Assembly: GCA_037501455.1 (NCBI GenBank)
Contig: CM074862.1
Coordinates: 89,241,501-89,305,500, forward strand
Direction of reading: 5' to 3'
DNA: 64,000 nt
DNA from: Lantana camara
Lineage: Eukaryota; Streptophyta; Magnoliopsida; Lamiales; Verbenaceae
The stretch's first letter is position 1, and each line of letters opens with the position of its first letter. The translations under genes and the position numbers were made by a program. Under the pieces are notes generated by a model that saw nothing but the letters and a program-made list of their open reading frames with translations, was not told the origin of the DNA and made no database searches. Below, in pieces: positions 21,087 through 32,600 of the stretch.

Positions 21087-21948
21087 TTTTATTTTATTTT
21101 ATTTATTTATTTATTTTTATTTCTTTTGGTCGGACAGAGGTCCAAAATGGCGAAGAAGAGCAAAAAAACAAAAGGAAAGAAAGAAAGAAACAGAAACAGC
21201 GAAAAAAACAAAAAACGCCTCAAACAAGAGGCCACGGTGGAGCATCCCAAATCTTGCAATTTGTCTCAAGAGTATACCCAATCTTCGCAAGACGATCAGC
21301 CTTGTCATTCTTCTCTCTGTAAACATGATATATCTTGATATCCCAAGGCATGTGAATAAGCCGGCGACAATCCCCTATGATATTTTTCCATTGATGATCT
21401 TCAATGTCTTCATTTGTCACCCAATTCAACACTACGGCAGAATCTACCTCCACTTCAATCTTGTGAAGTTGTCTCTCCCATGCTAACTCAAGTCCCTTGC
21501 GCAATCTAAGCAGTTCCGCAAGGTTGATCGATATGCAGCCCAGTTTCATAGCATAGCCAATAATCCACTCACCATCGGCATTCCTGATCAACCCCCCCGC
21601 AGCTCCGTGTTGAGTATGTTCGAAAAAACTACCATCCGTGTTTAACTTGACCCATCCCGGGGCCGGAGCTTGCCATGCCATCTTCTCCCTTACTCTCGAT
21701 TCCTTATTTGACCGTTTCTCAAGAGCTCCCAACATTTCCTCTGCAAAACTCTTAATATTGTTGAGAATAATATTACGAGGCACAGTAACTTGCTGATACT
21801 CAAAGCTGTTGCGCGATTTCCATAAATTCCACACAACCGCAAGCACGATCACCCACCAAGGTATGCTGGAATCCATCTTGTGCTAGAAGTTCGCCTGGAG
21901 CAGCTTTTCAAGCCAATCCAATTGCTGCAGATCCATAATCTTCATGTC
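21087..21948 (-). mobile_element. 5'-truncated LINE (non-LTR) insertion
   Basis: The segment is flanked by a 15-bp duplication, TTGTTACGTTTTCTA (21072-21086) and TTGTTAGGTTTTCTA (21949-21963), one mismatch. In minus orientation the element ends in an A-rich (AAATA)n tail at 21087-21120. Both are hallmarks of target-primed reverse transcription. It interrupts the first LTR of the copia remnant; the second LTR shows the uninterrupted site. Confidence 0.8.
21220..21876 (-). pseudogene. LINE-type RNase H (RVT_3) fragment
   Basis: The 218-codon frame contains WVKLNTDGSFFEHTQHGAAGG, then NLAELLRLRKGLELAW and VEVDSAVVLNWV, and ends with VYREKNDKADRLAK. These are the four active-site blocks of the plant-type RNase H at the C-terminus of plant L1-like ORF2 proteins. 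RT and endonuclease are absent, so this is the 3' remnant of a longer ORF. An in-frame TAG lies four codons before the apparent ATG. Catalytic Asp (NTDGS), Glu (NLAEL) and Asp (EVDS) are retained. Confidence 0.82.
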
Positions 21949-22139
21949 TTGTTAGGTTTTCTATAGTCTATATATCCCGTTGTGATATTAATTATTAAAT
22001 GGAGAAAACAATTACACGTTGTGAAACTACCACGTTCCAGACGAACGTCTAGCCAAAGAAAACAATTTACTCTTTCATGGTATCAAAACTTAGATTTTTC
22101 TCCCTCCCAAGTTTTGCCTTTTAAAATTGGGATTCTCTT

Positions 22140-22385
22140 TTAACGCTGGTCGACTGTTACTGACGCTCCGTCGACCATCACCTCAGTCCCTTTGGGATCT
22201 TATGACACTTTGTCGACCATCACCTCCTGTAATGCTCCGTTGACTGTCACCTCACCTTCGTTGGGATCTTCATTATTGTGATGCTTTGTCGATTGTCTAC
22301 TCTATAACGCTCTGTCGACCTTCACTGGATCTTTATCTTGTGATGCTCTGTAGACCGTCACCTATGAAGCTCTGTCGATCGTCAC
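22140..22385 (+). repeat. Tandem repeats in the leader of the copia remnant
   Basis: Seven or eight degenerate copies of GATGCTCTGTCGACCRTCACCT recur with variable spacers just after the PBS. Nothing coding is supported; downstream a Ser-rich frame (about 22400-22580) could be a gag relic. Confidence 0.6.
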
Positions 22386-22862
22386 ATCGGATCACTCCCC
22401 AAACTATTCTCTCTGATATTTCTCTGGAACTTTCTGGAAGTTTTTCTGGAACCTTTTCTAGTAATTCCACTAGGATCTCGTCTGAAAAATCTGCATCCTC
22501 TGGAAGTTCCACGGGTTGGACAGGTACTTCTCAACTTGCTAGAATTCTCTCTACATTGCAGGAGATCCATGTCAAGCTTTAGTCAGGTAGCTCTATGTCT
22601 TCTACCCGACTAGAGCTTGCAGGGGTATGTGAACGTAATATTTTATAATGTTATATTATAGTAAATATTCTGTATATCTTGTAGATATTTTTTAGAGATT
22701 TGTTATTATTTGGATATATTATTTAGGGATATTCTTTTGTATTATATTTAAGATATAATTGATTGTAATTATCTTAGAATATTTTATATAGGTTGTTAGG
22801 TTTTCTATAATCTATATATTCCGCTGTGATATTATTAAATGGAGAAAACGATTACACTTTCA

Positions 22863-23386
22863 GTAGGTTCATCATGTTTTTGGCTCTTCCACCAAACACG
22901 AAAATTTGGAGTGTTCTAGCTGACATGTATTTCTCAGGTGAGGCAAATTTACCATTGAGACCAAGAGTTAGATTTATTTACATCATTTTACCACTGAAAT
23001 TTAGGGTTCCTCCAATTTTTCTTTTTCCCTCCGCCCAACAAAATTTGGTGCTGAAAATTTTCCTTTTGCCCATTGTTCGCACTTTACAATCGGTTATTTG
23101 CAAACAATTTTCCCAGGCAAGCAAAGAAGGAGGTGGTGGTGTACAAGAGGCGCAGGTATTGCTTTTCGTTCTCCCCATCTTCCCCTTTTTTTGGCACTTT
23201 TTGGCACCTGACGCTTACAACCACGACGCCATTTGTGCAGCAATGAGGGTTTGTTCGAAGCCTTCTTGGTTCAGCGCTAACTGCTTTGCTCCTTCGTTTT
23301 TGGTCCCAGGTTCGATTTTCTTTGAAATATCTGGTTCAAGCGCTGCGAAATAGTATTCAATTAACTAACACTGAGGTTGGTAGCTT
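22863..23386. other. Spacer between copia remnant and solo LTR
   Basis: No convincing gene. A pyrimidine-rich stretch and a short ATG frame near 23,240 could be a 5' UTR/first exon disrupted by the LTR insertion, but nothing confirms it. Confidence 0.4.
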
Positions 23387-24293
23387 TGATGTGGCAAAAA
23401 TACGCGTAGTCCGCATGTTGACACGTGGCGTCATATTCACAAGACGCGTGGCCGCCAGGCCCTCATGCAAGTTGCTCTTAGGTGAGCGTCACCCTCATTC
23501 CCAAATGTATCCCAAGTCTCCAAGAGTTAACTCCCAAGCGTGGAGTGTAGCATTTCCCTTGGAGGAACATCCACACGTGGGTTACCCTCATCCCTCATTT
23601 CCCTGATTGTTCTAATTCTCTCAAGGGGAACACTTTCTCGAGCGTTGGACCCTCGGAGTCTTCGCAGCCCTCGCCCTGGTATGAACTCTCCCACAGGGAC
23701 GTATTGAGGGGTAAACCTCCTCTCATCACCCCAAAGGCCTTGGCCCAGATGACCCTCGGATCTGCGAGCCTCCAGGTTTTATGGTTGAACACGAGCGTGC
23801 GCCTCGACCTCGTCACCAATCCAAAACGGCTCTCTGACATGCAGTACACGCCCGTGCACCTGCCACTGTTGCCCGCCACCAACTTTTCATCAGCTTTTGC
23901 CGAAGATTCCTCCTAGGTTTCTCCTCACTGCGCCACGAGTTAGGGCAATATTAGGCCAGGACCACACGGGTACAATTACCAAAGGGTCCCTGACCCTCAA
24001 CTATAAATAAGGGACTTCATCTCTCCCATTGTAAGCAATCTCTGATACTGGAGCTCTGCATTTTTTGCTTCATCTTCATCTTCTTCAGTTCAGATCATCA
24101 TCTAACTTGAGCGTCAGAGAGCCAAACTGGGTATCACTCCCAGTTCCCCCAGCTTGGCTTTTTGACCGTTTGTTCTTGGTGTTTGTCCTAGCAGGTTGAA
24201 CCCTCTTTTTTCCGATAAACTTACTCTGTTTCCCCGCACTCAAACAAATTTCAAAGTGATCGAATTCTGGACTGCCCATATTCAGACCCATCA
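23387..24293 (+). repeat. Solo LTR of a Tat-like gypsy element
   Basis: Begins TGATGTGGCAAAAATACGCG and ends GACCCATCA, with a TATA box (CTATAAATAAGG) at about 24001. It shares GAGCGTC-GAG-GCCAAACT...CAGTTCCCCCAG-TTGGC with the LTR of element 3 at 63,670-63,720. The flanks AGCTT and AACTT (23382-23386, 24294-24298) look like a mutated 5-bp duplication. No PBS or coding sequence follows. Confidence 0.65.
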
Positions 24294-25025
24294 AACTTTT
24301 TATAGCAATTTATCGGTCTCTTCTGAAAAAATGATTGTTTAAATATTGAATTCTTTGTCATTTGCGATGTTCCCTATTTGTCGTTTACTCCTAAAGGTGG
24401 AATTGCTTCCTCTGTTTTTAAGTAATGTGTTCCATGATTGACTTTTTTTTTTTTGAGTTATATTTTAAGCTCAGTTAATGTTGCTCTAAGACTGATCATT
24501 GTGTTACTTTTTCAAATATGCCCATACTTTCTATGTGTGTGTGTTTGATATGAATTTTGTTCCATTGAATAATGGATCTTTTGTGCGATGAGAATGAGGC
24601 CGTCGTGGGTTTGGAGATTATTCGCTTGCAAGTTATGAAAGTGTTGATGCTTACTTATCTAATTTTACAAAGTGGGGTTTTAGATTTTGAATCTAGGCGT
24701 TGGTGTTATTTCAAATACAGCCTTCGAGCCCTCAATGGTTAAAGATTGCATTGAACAACTCCGTTTAGGTAGAAACGCCTTTCGCTAAATTGAGCAGCTG
24801 TGACGACGATTGATGGAAATGGTTTAAAGTGAATTCCTTACCTATGGTGTCTGTATTTATTTGACTTTATGGTTGAATTTTATTTGATTAGTACTTGTTC
24901 ACAAGAAGTTTATTGGCAGATTTTGGCTATAACTTAAGATGATAAAATTTAGCGTTAAAGACGATGTGAAAAAAGGGAACAAAAGTTAAAAAATCATTTA
25001 GATATGTTTTAAAGCTAATATTAGT
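24294..25025. other. Spacer between solo LTR and element 2
   Basis: No recognisable gene. It ends with TTAGT (25021-25025), the left target duplication of element 2. Confidence 0.5.
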
Positions 25026-26049
25026 TGATCCGGCCCGAAAATGGTTTAGCTAAGTTGGAGGTCTAGATGGCAATCTCGGGTCAATCAGTCAAGAATTTGT
25101 AACGTGGGCTCTTTTATCGATCTGAAAACACTTAAGCAAACGTGAGCTCAAAGGCCAAATTGGGGACTTGGGGTTGGACCCAAGTTTGGCACTCCGATGC
25201 TCAAGTCAGTGGGAGATTCTTAGAGAGAGAAATAAATGTTGGAGAAGCGAAATAAATGCTCTTAATTGCTTACCAAACACTGTTCAAGACTTGGGTATTT
25301 TATAGTCAGGAGCAATTAACACAGTAGTGCGTGTACCGCGACTATACATTAAATGCTCTGCAGCCGATCGGTTCGTTTGTCGGACGCCTGAGCGGGTGCC
25401 TTGAGGTCGAGTGTACTTTGTTTCCCTTTTGGGCGTAGACATGTACCAGAAGCATTAAATGCACTGTAGCGCGTCTAGCCGTGGTGAATAGGGGAGTTAC
25501 ATGTGTCCCGACAAAGATGTTTTATGGCATCTTGTCGCCAGGTGACGTAGGATCTCGATCCGAGAGGTCGAGATTAAGCGAGTCGTGATGAAGCATGTCC
25601 ATAATGGGGAACCCTTTAGTGGGGTCAATATCGATCCCGATGGACTTAGCACCATCGCGAGCTCCTGAAGTGGATAGGGATTGAATTCGATCCCATGGCA
25701 GGATAGGGATCGGTTCGATCCTGTGGTCGGATAGGGATTGTTTCGATCCCGTGGGCGGATAGGGATCGTTTCGATCCCGTGGGCAGATAGGGATCTGTTC
25801 GATCCCTTGGGCGGACAGGGATCGAGTTCGATCCCTTTGGCGCATAGGGATCGGTCCGATCCCATTGGCGGACAGGGATCGGGTTCGGTCCCTTTAGCGC
25901 GCACCGACCGGACTTCGACCGATCCCGATCGGTTCGATTTCTCATGTCCTCGGAGGCGGGTTGGGATCTCGATGTGCATGAGGTGGCGATGTGACCACGT
26001 GGCTCCTCTTAGGGCGTGCCACGTGGCTTGGCCATTTTATACCATATCA
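25026..26049 (-). repeat. 3' LTR of element 2 (1,024 bp)
   Basis: TGATCCGG...CATATCA. A minus-strand TATA box (TATAAAATA) lies at 25296-25304. Contains eight tandem 28-30-bp GATC-rich units at 25673-25900. The polypurine-like tract (TTTGGGAGGCCTC on minus) follows at 26050-26063. Confidence 0.9.
25673..25900. repeat. Tandem palindromic GATC-rich units in the 3' LTR
   Basis: Eight units of 28-30 bp, each with the inverted pair GGGATCG...TCGATCCC, recur as GATAGGGATCGGTTCGATCC followed by a GTGG/TTGG-CG linker. The other LTR has seven units. Confidence 0.85.
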
Positions 26050-26360
26050 GAGGCCTCCCAAATTACCGGCGTGAATTTTCGCGGGGGTAATTTTCATCGC
26101 TTCGGTGATAGCCTTCGCGTCCCGATACGTCAAGTTCGGCCTTTGAGGCAATAATGGCAACACCGTTTCGCGCCTCGAGGAAGAGCCGCGCGGTCTTCCG
26201 TGTGTGATAATGGCATCGTTTCACGCTTCGAGGAAAAGCAACGCGGTCCTCTAGGCATAAAAGCGACTTCGTTTCCCATTTCGAGAGGGAAAGGTGGCTC
26301 GGTCTTCTAGGCGCAATAATTGCCAAGGTGCGTACTTCGAGGGGTCACTTTTTCCCCTCC

Positions 26361-26368
26361 TATAAATA
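26361..26368 (+). promoter_or_regulatory. TATA box of the antisense ORF, element 2
   Basis: CCCCTCCTATAAATAAGGGGG stands about 155 bp before the ATG at 26522 on the plus strand, in the same C-run/G-run setting as the box at 9327 in element 1. Confidence 0.65.
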
Positions 26369-26521
26369 AGGGGGCACTCTCCTTCCTCACTTCCCACTTC
26401 CTTGCCAAAGAAAATCGATCCCTTCTCCCAGAGCATCAAGAACTCGCTCCTAAGCGAAGAGAGAGAGGTAATTTTGTTAATGCTTCGATTCCCCTTTTTT
26501 CCTTCTTAGAGAGAAAGAAAA

Positions 26522-27519
26522 ATGTCGAGAGGGCCGTATATGTGTGTGGTTTCCGATGACGAGGGCGAGGTGGAAGAACCATTTACCCCTTCCGAGGGTT
26601 ATTCCGGCTCATCCGGCGGCACTCCTCCGCTACCGAACGTGGATTTCGGGTCTTTCTTCGATTCTTCCGATGAGATAAGGGTCCACGAATTCTTCTCGAA
26701 CCGGGGTCAAGCTTCAACCTCGAGACGCCCACGCCGGATCCAGGAGTTGGAGGAAGAGGAGGACGCGGAAGAGGAGGACGGGGAGCCGGAGGCGTGCACT
26801 TCTAGCCAACCCCAGGGTCGATCCGGGCACGTCTACAGGACTCTATCTGACGTCGCCGAGAGAGCTTCGACGTTGTCGGTCAAAGAATTTCAAGAAGTTT
26901 GCATCTGGTGTAGCGGGATGCCCGAGGGTGTCATGGCTCGGTTACCTTTCGATGGGGAGACGGTAGGGGCTCCACAGTCCAAGTATGCCTTTGGTCTTTA
27001 CCATGCGACGATGAAACACGATTTTCGATATCCGACCCACCCTCTTGTGTCCACATTTCTCGATCGGGTGAATCTATGCCCGGCGTAACTCGTTCTGAAC
27101 TCCTTCGCTCTGATGTATAGCGCGATCATTATCATCAAGTGCTTGGGGCTTGAACCTTGGTTCGAGGACTTGGGGGAGTTCTTCCTCCTTGTTAACTCCC
27201 CTAAGTCCGGGGCCGGTTACTACTATCTACAGGCTCGGCAAGGTCGGAAGCTCGTGGATATCCCGGTCACTTCTCATAGGATGGGTTGGAAGGAGAGGTT
27301 TTTCTTCATTGACTGCCCGAAGTCCCTTCCCTTCCATTCGACGTGGACCACCAAAGAGCCCAAAAACTTCCCACGAGGAAAAATGCCTTTCTACATAAGA
27401 AACGGATTTTCGAGCTCTTGACCAACCTGGGCTCGCTCGACCCCGACTACTTGACGAGGACGGGGCACTTGGTCGAGGCGGGTTTGGTTCCGGGGACGAG
27501 GTTGCGCATTTCCACTTTG
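26522..27519 (+). pseudogene. Antisense ORF exon 1, element 2 (Transposase_28-like)
   Basis: Begins MSRGPYMCVVSDDEGE; acidic Ser/Glu-rich N-terminus, then a domain parallel to that of element 1: GAGYYYLQARQGRKLVDIP and WKERFFFIDCPK align with FYYAQAKSGFKMID and WKEKYFFVGAP. An in-frame TAA (27086-27088) interrupts at LCPA, and a frameshift occurs near 27,370, after which the frame continues RIFELLTNLGSLDPDYL to the donor GTGAGC at 27520. No catalytic motif is recognised. The domain is the one annotated in databases as putative gypsy-type transposon; it belongs to the retroelement, not to a DNA transposon. Confidence 0.72.
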
Positions 27520-28033
27520 GTGAGCCTCTGCCTCAGGCCGGACCCGCCCGATCGGGTTGCGCGCCGTACCTTCGTCTGTTTTGGCGATTGGGTCTTTGGG
27601 ATCGGATCGATCCCTTTTCTTTATTATTATGGATCGAGGTCGACCTGTTGGAAAACACGAATCAGAAAGCAGCGGAATTTAAAAAAAAAATTCCCAACAA
27701 AAGGACCTTGAACTCGCAATCGTGTAACCAAATTCGTAAAGATAGAAAACTTACTTTTCTTTTATTCTTTCTTGAAGCGTTTCAAGCCACCCAAGAACGC
27801 TCTTCTCGCGGCTTGATCCCCTCTCCTTGGTAAAGCTCGAATCTTCAAACTTCTAACTTGAAGTCTCTAGAGAAAGTCCACCAACTTGATCACAATCTAA
27901 TTAGTAAGGATGCTAGTTCTCTAGTTAGTGTTTAGGCTTAACCTAGGGTTTTATTTAATCTTGGAGAAAGGAAGGTGTTCAACACATGAACCAAGAATTG
28001 TCTATTATCTCTAAAGGGGAGCATGAGCTCCCC

Positions 28034-28041
28034 TATATATA
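28034..28041 (-). promoter_or_regulatory. TATA box of the copia element 1 LTR
   Basis: On minus the sequence reads CCTATATATAGGGG, a good plant TATA context. The matching box in copia element 2 is TATAAATAGGGG (about 58320). Confidence 0.6.
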
Positions 28042-28382
28042 GGAAAGGGGAGGGGCGGCCGAACCTAGTCCTAATGGACAAAGGATTTGGTCCCTCTCTC
28101 TCCTATTACTTGATCATCAAGTATTTTCCAACTTTGACTTTGAATTCTAATTCAAGTCAACTTTTAAGAGAGCTAAAAATATCCAAACTATTTTTGGATA
28201 ATTTTATACTTTATTTATTATAAAATAAATAACTTATTTTTATCTAATTAATTAATTCGTAATTAATTAACTAGATTATTTTCTCCAAAATTAGACTTTC
28301 TTTTTAATTCAAAATTAAACCAAAGTCTATTAAATAATTAACTAATTAATTATTTAATATATATATAATATATATATATACA

Positions 28383-28436
28383 CACGTGTGTGACACGTGT
28401 CACAGTGACACGTGTCACTCACGTGAGCCACACGTG
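28383..28436 (-). promoter_or_regulatory. Cluster of five CACGTG (G-box) sites in the copia LTR
   Basis: CACGTG occurs at 28383, 28394, 28409, 28420 and 28431, about 340 bp upstream of the TATA box in element orientation. Plant bZIP and bHLH factors bind G-boxes (ABRE/light/stress response). The other LTR has four sites (36461-36502) and the copia element 2 LTR six (58642-58710). Confidence 0.7.
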
Positions 28437-29613
28437 TGACTTACATGTGTGGAACCCTCTTGGCCCGATTAACTCGTTTAATCATTTTCAAGCCTCAACT
28501 CATGTAACCAAGTTGTTGTGTGTGACCCTCTAGGTTCTCAATTCAATTAGCAGTGACCCTAATTAATTAATTCACCAATTAATTAATCAGTCCACAGATT
28601 AAACGACCATAGTCTAGCAACAGGTGTTTAACCCCTAGCTGAATTGGAATGTTCGGATTCGACAGAACCTTTAAGTCATTGATTCAAGTGAGATACAATC
28701 CTCCTACTTACTATCTCTCAACCAAGATCTAGGGCAAGGGAATAATCAGAACCCTAATAATCCGGTCTTAAAGCTAAGTGCATTTCATATCCATTTGATC
28801 TCAATCCAAGAAACCCTTTTCTTGATGTCTTGATCTACTGCCTTGGCCAAGGACTCCATATGGCATATGAATGACTTACACAATAAGAGATCACCTTGCA
28901 AATGCAAGTGTAGGTCCTTTCTTGATTCTCATTCACTTTCATGAGTCACTTGTGCAGCCCCAGCATAAGCCTTGAATCAGTTGTCTAAGGCGACACCCTT
29001 TAAAGCTTATACCTAAGACTACAGAGTTAACTCATAAAGTGACAAGGAACCTCAAGTCTAAGGATCAATTAATCACATCAATGACTCGTGAGATATTTCC
29101 TAATCTGGAAGTTTCCATTTCCTGAAATAGAAACTTCCTTTCCCATTTAGGAATGTTCTCACACGGGGCACCTCAGTGAACTTACTTATTAAAGTAAGCA
29201 CCCTCATGTATCATGCACGTATCAACTATACACTTTCCACCTCCATAAAACAAGGTGGTCCTTCTTAAGGGCGTGATCCCACAAGCAAGCCTTAGAGGAG
29301 TCAGGTTGACACTCCCACTGTCTGTAGGACTCATCGGCTTGGAGTATTTTACTAATCATGACTTATGTGATATAGGGCTCATTTCATGAACCATTTCACC
29401 TAAATGGTAGAGTCCTAAAGTCATCAGGATTAGGGGAGTTCTCATACATGCACAGCTAAAGTAAACGCATACCAAACAAGAGCATATAAAGAAGTGTTGC
29501 CTCAATTCGTTATTTCGTTCAAAGATTGTCTGTGATTACAATAAGGAAAAGTACAAAGCGGATATACAATCGGCTTTCTAGGGCACTATTCCTAACAATC
29601 TCCCACTTGCCCG

Positions 29614-32600
29614 TCAAAGCCATTCTAAAGCTACTCTAAGTCCCATCTTCTGAAGATGACCTTGGAAAGCTTCTCGACTAAGGGGTTTAGTAAGTGGATC
29701 TGCCACGTTCTCTGCTGATGTGACCCTCTCAATTAGCACATCTCCTCTTTTGATAATATCACGGATTAGGTGATACTTCCTCATAATGTGCTTGGTCCGT
29801 TGGTGAGATCTTGGTTCTCTTGCTTGAGCAACCGCCCCAGTGTTGTCACAAAACACAGTAATGGGGTCTTTCATGCTAGGAACAACATTCAACTCTTGAA
29901 TGAAGTTTCTAATCCAAACACCTTCCTTAGCTGCATCATTTGCAGCTAAGTATTCGGCCTCAGTGGTCGAATCTGCAGTGGTTGTTAGCTTGGAACTCTT
30001 CCAACTCACTGCTCCGCCGTTTAGGCAGAAAATGTATCCTGACATTGACTTAAAATCATCTAAGTCAGATGCAAAGCTTGTATCGCAATATCCTTCGACA
30101 GTAAGATCTTTCTGACCTCCGTAAACTAAGAATAAATCTTTAGTACTTTTCAAGTACTTAAGAATATTCTTCACGGCAGCCCAGTGACCATCTCCAGGGT
30201 CAGATTGGAAACGACTCGTTACACTAAGTGCATAAGCCACATTCGGTCGAGTACATAACATTGCATACATTATGCTACCTATAGCTGATGCATAAGGTGT
30301 ATGAGTCATTCTTTCCTTCTCAAGGTTAGTCTTAGGACACATCTTCTTTGAAAGACATGTTCCTACACTCATAGGAAGGTTCTTAACCTTTGCTGACTCC
30401 ATATTGAATCTTTTCAATACTTTGTCAATGTACATCGATTGTGATAGTCCTATTAACCTTCTAGATCTATCTCTATAGATTTTAATTCCAAGGATATAGG
30501 ACGCATCACCAAGATCTTTCATCTCGAATTGGTTCGATAACCATAACTTAGTCACTTTCATGTCATCCTTCGAATTCCCAATAAGAAGGATGTCATCAAC
30601 ATAAAGTACTAAGAATTGCACTGAGTTCTCCAATTCCTTTCTATACACACATGATTCATTCGAAATTTGGATGAAGCCAAACGCTTTGACCGATTCATCA
30701 AATCGACTGTTCCAATTCCTAGAAGCCTGTTTCAATCCATAGATTGATCTTTGGAGTTTGCAAACCTTTTGCTCACTCCCACTGAATGTGAAACCTGTGG
30801 GTTGATCCATATAAATGTCTTTGTCAATGTCACCATTGAGAAAGGAAGTTTTCACATCCATTTGCCATATCTCATAGTCATAATATGCAGCAATGGCAAG
30901 CATGATCCGAATAGACTTTTGCATTGCAACTGGTGAAAAGGTTTCATCAAAATCCACGCCGGGTCTCTGAGTGAATCCTTTTGCAACCAATCTTGCTTTG
31001 TAGGCTGCAATGCTTCCATCAACTCCAAGCTTTCTCTTAAAGATCCATTTGCAACCTATGGGTTTGACCCCATCAGGCAAATCTACCAAGGTCCAAACTT
31101 GGTTGGAGTTCATGGAGTCCATTTCGGATTTCATGGCTTCTATCCACTGTTCAGAGTCAGAATCTGAAAGTGCCTCCTCATATGTTGAAGGATCATTATC
31201 CTTTTGAGAGATTTCATGGAAGAATCCATACCATCTCTCCGGATGTCTAGGAGTGCGTTCAGAACGCCTTAGAGGAGGATTTTCGTGTGTATCAAAATTC
31301 GTGATTGGTTGTGGTTGATCAGAGTGGGATGTTTCTTCAGTGGGTGGTATGGGGTCACTTTGTACTTCTTCTAATTCTATGATCTTGCCTTGCTTTTCTT
31401 TAAGGAACGGTTCCTCCAGAAAAGTAGCATTTCTGGAAACAAACACCTTTTGCTCAGATTGATCATAGAAGTAATATCCTATGGATTCCTTAGGATAACC
31501 TACAAAGTAGCATAAGTTAGAACGAGATTCTAACTTATCTCCCACTGTCCTCTTCACGTAAGCAGGACAACCCCAAATTCTTGAGTAAGAATAACTAGGG
31601 ATTTTACCATGCCACATTTCATAGGGCGTTTTGGGGACTGATTTAGAGGGAACTAGATTCAGAATCTTTGCTGCACTTTCTAGGGCATAACCCCAGAAAG
31701 AAGGTGGTAAGTCAGTGAAACTCATCATGGAACGAACCATATCAAGTAGGGTTCGATTCCTTCTCTCAGAAACTCCATTAAGCTGAGGAGTTCCCGGAGG
31801 AGTCCACTGAGAGATAATCCCATTATCCTTGAGATGATTAAGAAATTCTTCACTTAGATACTCGCCTCCTCGATCAGATCGAAGTGCTTTGATCTTGTGA
31901 CCAGTTTGGTTCTCAACCTCCTTTTGAAATTCTAAGAATTTCTCAAAAGCTTCAGATTTATACTTCATTAAGTATACATAACCATACCGACTAAAGTCAT
32001 CAGTAAAGGTTATGAAATACTGATGATTGCTTCTAGTGCTTACACTAAGCGGTCCACAAACATCTGTATAGATCAAATCCAAAACCTTAGTGGCACGTTC
32101 CACAGTTCCTTTAAAAGGAACTTTGGACATCTTTCCTTTGAGACAGGATTCACAAGAAGTCAACTCTTTGAGATCATTTTCAGAGAATGATCCTAAAGTG
32201 TTTATCTTGCTAATTCTGTTCTTGGAAATGTGTCCTAATCTACCGTGCCATAAGGGAGCTGAAACTTTGTCATCTCTCTTACGCTTTGTTTCTCGTTGTA
32301 TATTCATAATATTGATGTTTTGAGTTAGGTAAAGTCCATTACTTAGAGTACCGATATGAACGGAAGAGTTGTTCCGTTTGATAAAGTATTTACCATTCTT
32401 AATATAAGTTTCATAACCTTCACAATCTAATATTGGAACTGAAATTATATTACGAATAATGCTCGGTACATAAAGGACTTTATTTAATACTAACTCAAAA
32501 CTACCTAAATCTAATCTAATTGTGCCTAAAGCTCGAGCTTCAACGTTTGAGCCATCGCCGATCTTCAAGACACATTCTCCTTCTTTGAGTTGTTGGACTT

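Larger units (their letters stand above)
20881..22862 (+). mobile_element. Short copia-type remnant (LTR-PBS-leader-LTR), interrupted by a LINE
   Basis: Two related LTR copies (about 20881-22077 including the LINE, and 22628-22862) share the block TTTAGGGATATTCTTTTGTA and end in TTTCA. The PBS TGGTATCAAAAC follows the first at 22078, a form close to the initiator-Met tRNA site. AGAGCTTGCAGGGGTA precedes the second as a polypurine tract. Only about 550 bp of internal sequence remains, without gag-pol, so it is a non-autonomous derivative. The left limit is approximate. Confidence 0.7.
27646..29597 (-). repeat. 3' LTR of copia element 1
   Basis: 1,952 bp. In element orientation the U3 part carries a CACGTG cluster (28383-28436) and a TATA box (28034-28041). 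Confidence 0.93.

Noticed and set aside
21072..21338. Lysine-rich 88-codon plus-strand frame
   Set aside because: It runs through the LINE A-tail and the opposite strand of the RNase H domain.
25497..25979. Several overlapping open frames (up to 160 codons) in the LTR of element 2, and the same at 46087-46506
   Set aside because: They arise from the GATC-rich tandem repeat, which lacks stops in three frames; the proteins are pure repeats (RDRTDPY-type) and lie inside LTRs.
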